From Firmicutes bacterium CAG:341 (lineage in GTDB: Bacteria; Bacillota; Clostridia; Oscillospirales; Acutalibacteraceae), in assembly GCA_000434995.1 (NCBI GenBank), contig FR895338.1, forward strand, positions 54,655 to 70,736: a stretch of DNA of 16,082 bases, written 5' to 3'. A program made the translations under genes and the position numbers. Under the pieces are notes generated by a model. The model was given only the letters and a program-made list of their open reading frames with translations, was not told the DNA's origin and did not search any database. Of this stretch, positions 13,128 to 16,082 are shown piece by piece (position 1 is the stretch's first letter; every line of letters begins with the position of its first letter).

Positions 13128-14531
13128 TTGAATAATTGGAGAGAAATTTACCAAAGCAAATTAACAACAGCAAATGAAGCAATAAAATTTATTCACGACG
13201 GTGACAAGGTAGTAACAGGTTTTGGTTGCGGTGAACCTTTTGGCATCGAGCGTGCGCTTGTGGAAAACTACGAGAATTATCATGATGTTGAAATAATAAG
13301 TATGTTAACATTGGGTGATTCACCATGGTGTAGGCCTGAAATGAAAGGTCATTTTAAATTAAATTGCCTTTTCGCTTCACAAAGCAACCGCAAAGCAATT
13401 TCTTTAGGCGTAAGTGAATTTACAACATCACATTTCTACGAAATACCTGATTTAATAAAAAATTACATTTGCCCAAAAGTTGCTATTGTAATGGTATCAC
13501 CGCCGGATGAACACGGATATGTTTCTTTTGGTACAACGGTTGATTACACGCGTGGAACTGCCGATTACTGCGACATAATAATTGCCCAAGTAAATAAATA
13601 TATGCCAAGAACATTTGGCAACAGTTTTATGCATGTTAGAGATTTCACCTGTTTTGTTGAGTGCAACGAGCCGTTACCGGAAGTAAAATCAGTTGATATA
13701 TCTGAAACAGAAATGGAAATCGGAAAATACTGTGCATCACTTATTAAAGACGGCGACTGCTTACAACTTGGCATAGGCGGTATTCCAAACGCAGTATGCG
13801 CACAACTATGGGATAAAAAAGATTTAGGATTGCACAGCGAACTTGTCGGCGACGGAGTTGTAGATTTACTCGAAGCCGGTATAATCAATAATAAAAAGAA
13901 AAACAAAAATCCATTCAGAACTATATTGGGTGCGGCATTCGGCTCGGAAAAGCTGAACAATTACATAAATAATAATCCTTCAGTTGAGCTTCACCCTATA
14001 AATTATGTTAACAATCCATCAGTCATTGCTCAAAATGATAATATGGTTTCAATAAATTCGTGCCTGCAAATTGACCTTTTAGGCCAGGTAGTTTCCGATA
14101 CAGTAGGGCTTAACCAATACTCTGCTGTCGGCGGGCAGGTTGATTTTGTAAGGGGTGCTACCATGAGCAAAGGCGGGCGTTCAATAATTGCTATGCCCTC
14201 CACTGCTAAAAAAGGTTTAATATCACGAATAGTACCGCTTATCACCGAGGGTAGTGCAGTAACAACGCCGCGAAATGATGTTAACTATGTTGTTACCGAA
14301 TATGGCATTGCACAATTAAAAGGCAAAACGCTGAAAGAGAGGGCCAAGGCTCTTATTAGAATAGCTCATCCAAAATTCAGGCCACATTTGATTTTGGAAT
14401 ACAAAAAGCGATATAATGAAGAACCTTTTACAAGTGAGGAAATGCAAACACAATTTAAAGATTATTTAAGTGAAACTAAAGAGTCGATAAAAGATGGTGT
14501 TGCATCACTCATTTCGAAAATTAAAGAATAA
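13128..14531 (+). CDS. acetyl-CoA hydrolase/transferase family CoA-transferase (4-hydroxybutyrate or butyryl-CoA type)
   Basis: A 467-residue family I CoA-transferase of the acetyl-CoA hydrolase/transferase type. These move CoA between acetate and acids such as butyrate, 4-hydroxybutyrate or propionate through a glutamyl-CoA thioester. Glu238 in HSELVGDG is the expected catalytic glutamate; its number coincides with that of the Clostridium aminobutyricum 4-hydroxybutyrate enzyme. QLGIGGIPNAV (213-223) is the CoA-binding glycine loop, and GGQVDFVRGA is the conserved C-terminal motif. Length is typical. The start is TTG 13128 behind AAGAGGTAA. Substrate preference cannot be read from sequence alone; a role in butyrate or acetate formation is likely for a gut clostridium. 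The E2-like acyltransferase follows after 13 bases in the same operon. Confidence 0.88.
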   Translation: MNNWREIYQSKLTTANEAIKFIHDGDKVVTGFGCGEPFGIERALVENYENYHDVEIISMLTLGDSPWCRPEMKGHFKLNCLFASQSNRKAISLGVSEFTTSHFYEIPDLIKNYICPKVAIVMVSPPDEHGYVSFGTTVDYTRGTADYCDIIIAQVNKYMPRTFGNSFMHVRDFTCFVECNEPLPEVKSVDISETEMEIGKYCASLIKDGDCLQLGIGGIPNAVCAQLWDKKDLGLHSELVGDGVVDLLEAGIINNKKKNKNPFRTILGAAFGSEKLNNYINNNPSVELHPINYVNNPSVIAQNDNMVSINSCLQIDLLGQVVSDTVGLNQYSAVGGQVDFVRGATMSKGGRSIIAMPSTAKKGLISRIVPLITEGSAVTTPRNDVNYVVTEYGIAQLKGKTLKERAKALIRIAHPKFRPHLILEYKKRYNEEPFTSEEMQTQFKDYLSETKESIKDGVASLISKIKE

Positions 14532-14544
14532 CTAGGAGAAGCAA

Positions 14545-15465
14545 ATGGCAAAAGTTAAAGAAGAACATTTCGGCATTGCAAGAAAAATCGTATCAAATAT
14601 GACATCGGAAAGCTGGGAAACAATTCCGCACGCTACTTTGACATACGAAGCAGATGTTACAGAACTTTTTAAGCAGTGTAAAAAGTTAAATGAAGGCGTA
14701 ACAGATAAGAGCAAAAAAATTACTATTAACACAGTTATGCTTAAAATTATCTGTGAAGGCTTAAAAGCTGCCCCGAAAATGAACACGCATCTTAAATTTA
14801 ACAGAAAACTCGTCAGAGGTAAACTCATTTACTTTGACCATATTGATATTTCAATGCCGATGATTTTACCATCAGGCGAAATGATGACTGTAAATATGCA
14901 CGATATGGGAAATAAAACCCTCACCCAAATGACAGAGGCAATCAATAACACTTCAATGAGGGCTAAAGGTTCAGATATGAACGAAGTTATGTATGAAGTA
15001 TCACTTGATAACACATTAACAGGACTCAAACAAGGTAAAGTGTTACAAACCATTCGCAGACTTATAGGTTCAAAAACAGGTAAGCATAAGGTAAAGACAC
15101 TTTCAGGTCAGGCTAAAAAGGATTATTATTCAATCCCTATAACCAAGCGTTTAACAAAGCACGATATTGAGCAAGGTACAACAACAATTTCAAATCTCGG
15201 TTCAGTTTACCGTGAGCAAAAGGGCTTGTGTGCTCTTCTTGAAATCATACCTCCGCAAACAACTGCCTTTGCAATTAACGCGGCACAAAAAAAGCCAATT
15301 GTTGTAACAGATGAAAACGGAAATGACAAAATTGAAATTCGACTTGTTTTACCTATTACAATTGCAATAGACCACAGGGCGCTTGACTATGGCGATGTAG
15401 TTCCGTTTATGAGAAAACTTGACGAAATATTTGATAACCCTGCAATAATTCAGAGCTGGAAATAA
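14545..15465 (+). CDS. stand-alone 2-oxoacid dehydrogenase E2-type acyltransferase domain
   Basis: A 306-residue protein with the chloramphenicol-acetyltransferase-like catalytic fold of dihydrolipoamide acyltransferases. TTTISNLGS (212-220) matches the family's TISNLG strand, and IDHRALDYGD (275-284) holds the active-site His277 and Asp281. The usual motif is HRxxDG, but here a Tyr stands between Asp and Gly. There is no lipoyl domain, no peripheral-subunit-binding domain and no E1 or E3 gene nearby, so it is not a normal E2 subunit. It may acylate a free thiol or another acceptor using CoA esters. ATG 14545 follows AGGAGA. Sitting 13 bases behind the CoA-transferase, it probably uses the same acyl-CoA pool; the reaction is unknown. 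A terminator follows at 15481. Confidence 0.82.
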   Translation: MAKVKEEHFGIARKIVSNMTSESWETIPHATLTYEADVTELFKQCKKLNEGVTDKSKKITINTVMLKIICEGLKAAPKMNTHLKFNRKLVRGKLIYFDHIDISMPMILPSGEMMTVNMHDMGNKTLTQMTEAINNTSMRAKGSDMNEVMYEVSLDNTLTGLKQGKVLQTIRRLIGSKTGKHKVKTLSGQAKKDYYSIPITKRLTKHDIEQGTTTISNLGSVYREQKGLCALLEIIPPQTTAFAINAAQKKPIVVTDENGNDKIEIRLVLPITIAIDHRALDYGDVVPFMRKLDEIFDNPAIIQSWK

Positions 15466-15480
15466 TTAAACACAATATTT

Positions 15481-15513
15481 AAAGAGCTGTTTCAAACGAA
15501 ACAGCTCTTTTTT
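15481..15513. terminator. bidirectional terminator after the E2-like gene and tRNA-Leu
   Basis: AAAGAGCTGTTT (15481-15492) pairs with AAACAGCTCTTT (15499-15510), loop CAAACG, then further T residues. It ends the CoA-transferase/E2-like operon on the plus strand and the convergent tRNA-Leu transcript on the minus strand. Confidence 0.9.
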
Positions 15514-15595
15514 GGTGCGGGTAACAGGACTTGAACCTGCACGGTCGCCCACAAGATCCTAAATCTTGCGTGTCTGCCAATTCCACCATACCCGC
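15513..15595 (-). tRNA. tRNA-Leu (TAG)
   Basis: An 83-base class II tRNA on the minus strand with encoded CCA (15513-15515), fully paired acceptor GCGGGTA/TACCCGC, D-arm with GGTGGAATTGGCAGACAC, anticodon stem CAAGA/TCTTG with loop TTTAGGA (anticodon TAG, plus 15559-15561), a moderately short variable arm and T-arm CAGGTTCAAGTCCTG. It is the second Leu isoacceptor in the window. Confidence 0.95.
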
Positions 15596-15612
15596 GTATT
15601 TAAGTCTTGCAT

Positions 15613-15641
15613 ATAGTAACATAAAGAATAAATATTTTCAA
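15613..15641 (-). promoter_or_regulatory. promoter of tRNA-Leu (TAG)
   Basis: On the minus strand, TTGAAA (15636-15641) and TACTAT (15613-15618) are 17 bases apart, with the -10 box 17 bases from the tRNA. Confidence 0.7.
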
Positions 15642-15648
15642 TACCTTT

Positions 15649-15682
15649 TTGTCGTTTTTTAATTTTTCTCATAATATATAAT
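15649..15682 (+). promoter_or_regulatory. possible promoter of the Cys/Pro-rich surface protein gene
   Basis: TTGTCG (15649-15654) and TAATAT (15672-15677) are 17 bases apart; a perfect TATAAT also lies at 15677-15682. A small hairpin, CGGTT-GTTA-AACCG (15684-15697), falls in the leader. If the gene is sporulation-specific another sigma factor may be used, so this assignment is tentative. Confidence 0.4.
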
Positions 15683-15721
15683 ACGGTTGTTAAACCGAAT
15701 ATATGAAAGGAATTGATATTT

Positions 15722-16082
15722 ATGAGTTGCAATAACAGAAACATCAGAAATATAGACACAAGCATATACACCCAAACAAGCAGTTGCTGCCAAGACGATT
15801 GCAATGTAAGAATCGTAGAGCGCATAGTACCTTATTATGTTTGCCCTCCTCGTCCGCAGCCTCCTTTTCCACCTGCTCCGCCATTCCCGCCTGAACCTGA
15901 AATGCCGATAGTTGCACCAACAACATCATATGCACAATTCATCAATAATTCAGCCACCGGAGCAACATTTGCTGCCGGTGAAAACATTGCATTTCCAATC
16001 GAGCAGTTAAACACCGATAAAGCTGATATAATTAACAATAACGGTGTAATCACACTTTCAGGCGGTAGAAACGGAAGAGCAT
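15722..16082 (+). CDS. Cys- and Pro-rich surface protein, BclA/spore-coat-like, truncated by window end
   Basis: The first 120 codons of a gene that runs off the window. ATG 15722 lies behind GAAAGG. The polar N-terminus carries Cys3, Cys22, Cys23, Cys27 and Cys41, with no signal peptide. A proline-rich linker follows (about 42-66; PPRPQPPFPPAPPFPPEPE). From about residue 68 the sequence YAQFINNSATGATFAAGENI begins a beta-rich domain like the C-terminal (C1q/TNF-like) domain of clostridial BclA/collagen-like exosporium glycoproteins. The lack of a secretion signal fits proteins assembled on the spore from the mother cell. A phage tail-fibre or other jelly-roll protein is the main alternative. 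Confidence 0.6.
   Translation, partial: MSCNNRNIRNIDTSIYTQTSSCCQDDCNVRIVERIVPYYVCPPRPQPPFPPAPPFPPEPEMPIVAPTTSYAQFINNSATGATFAAGENIAFPIEQLNTDKADIINNNGVITLSGGRNGRA

Overview
The window looks like chromosomal DNA from an AT-rich, low-GC Gram-positive anaerobe of the class Clostridia, probably a gut Oscillospiraceae/Ruminococcus-like organism. The pointers are TTG starts behind strong Shine-Dalgarno sites, sigma-A promoters of the TTGACA-N17-TATTAT type, a SCIFF peptide/maturase pair (a Clostridia marker), a pyrophosphate-dependent phosphofructokinase and a butyrate-type CoA-transferase. No rRNA, CRISPR array or complete mobile element is visible. Family assignments come from reading the translations; no database search was possible.

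Layout. (1) 1-1461: end of an unidentified gene, then a flavodoxin-like gene overlapping a DUF4405 membrane-protein gene, a structured 3' region and a terminator. (2) 1531-4240: what looks like the core of an integrative element, with two diverged direct repeats, an excisionase-like HTH gene, a winged-helix gene, about 550 bp of non-coding DNA rich in repeats and palindromes, and a tyrosine integrase. It abuts tRNA genes and carries no relaxase or cargo. (3) 4241-6043, minus strand: tRNA-Trp and a CAT-anticodon tRNA (lysidine-type Ile features), a 59-aa gene followed by a 340-aa membrane-anchored surface protein with a Thr/Lys-rich stalk, and tRNA-Leu(CAG). (4) 6305-7159: remains of an agr/LytTR-type two-component system. 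The response regulator has lost most of its receiver domain, and the kinase has a frameshift and a large internal deletion. (5) 7177-10132: an Orn/Lys/Arg-decarboxylase-family gene, then scfA (SCIFF precursor) and scfB (radical SAM maturase) separated by a hairpin terminator. (6) 10171-12912, minus strand: a GH110-like beta-helix protein coupled to pfp. (7) 13026-15510: a CoA-transferase followed by a stand-alone E2-type acyltransferase catalytic domain. (8) 15513-16082: tRNA-Leu(TAG) and a divergent, truncated gene for a Cys- and Pro-rich surface protein resembling spore-surface/BclA-type proteins.

The most interesting signal is the SCIFF precursor. It keeps six cysteines, but the Cys32/Thr37 pair reported as the thioether cross-link in the characterised family member is Ser32/Ser37 here, and an extra Cys appears at residue 13. 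The maturase next to it looks intact. Other points worth a second look are the collapsed agr system, the repeat-rich non-coding part of the integrase region, and the operons pairing a glycosidase with PPi-PFK and a CoA-transferase with an orphan E2 catalytic domain.
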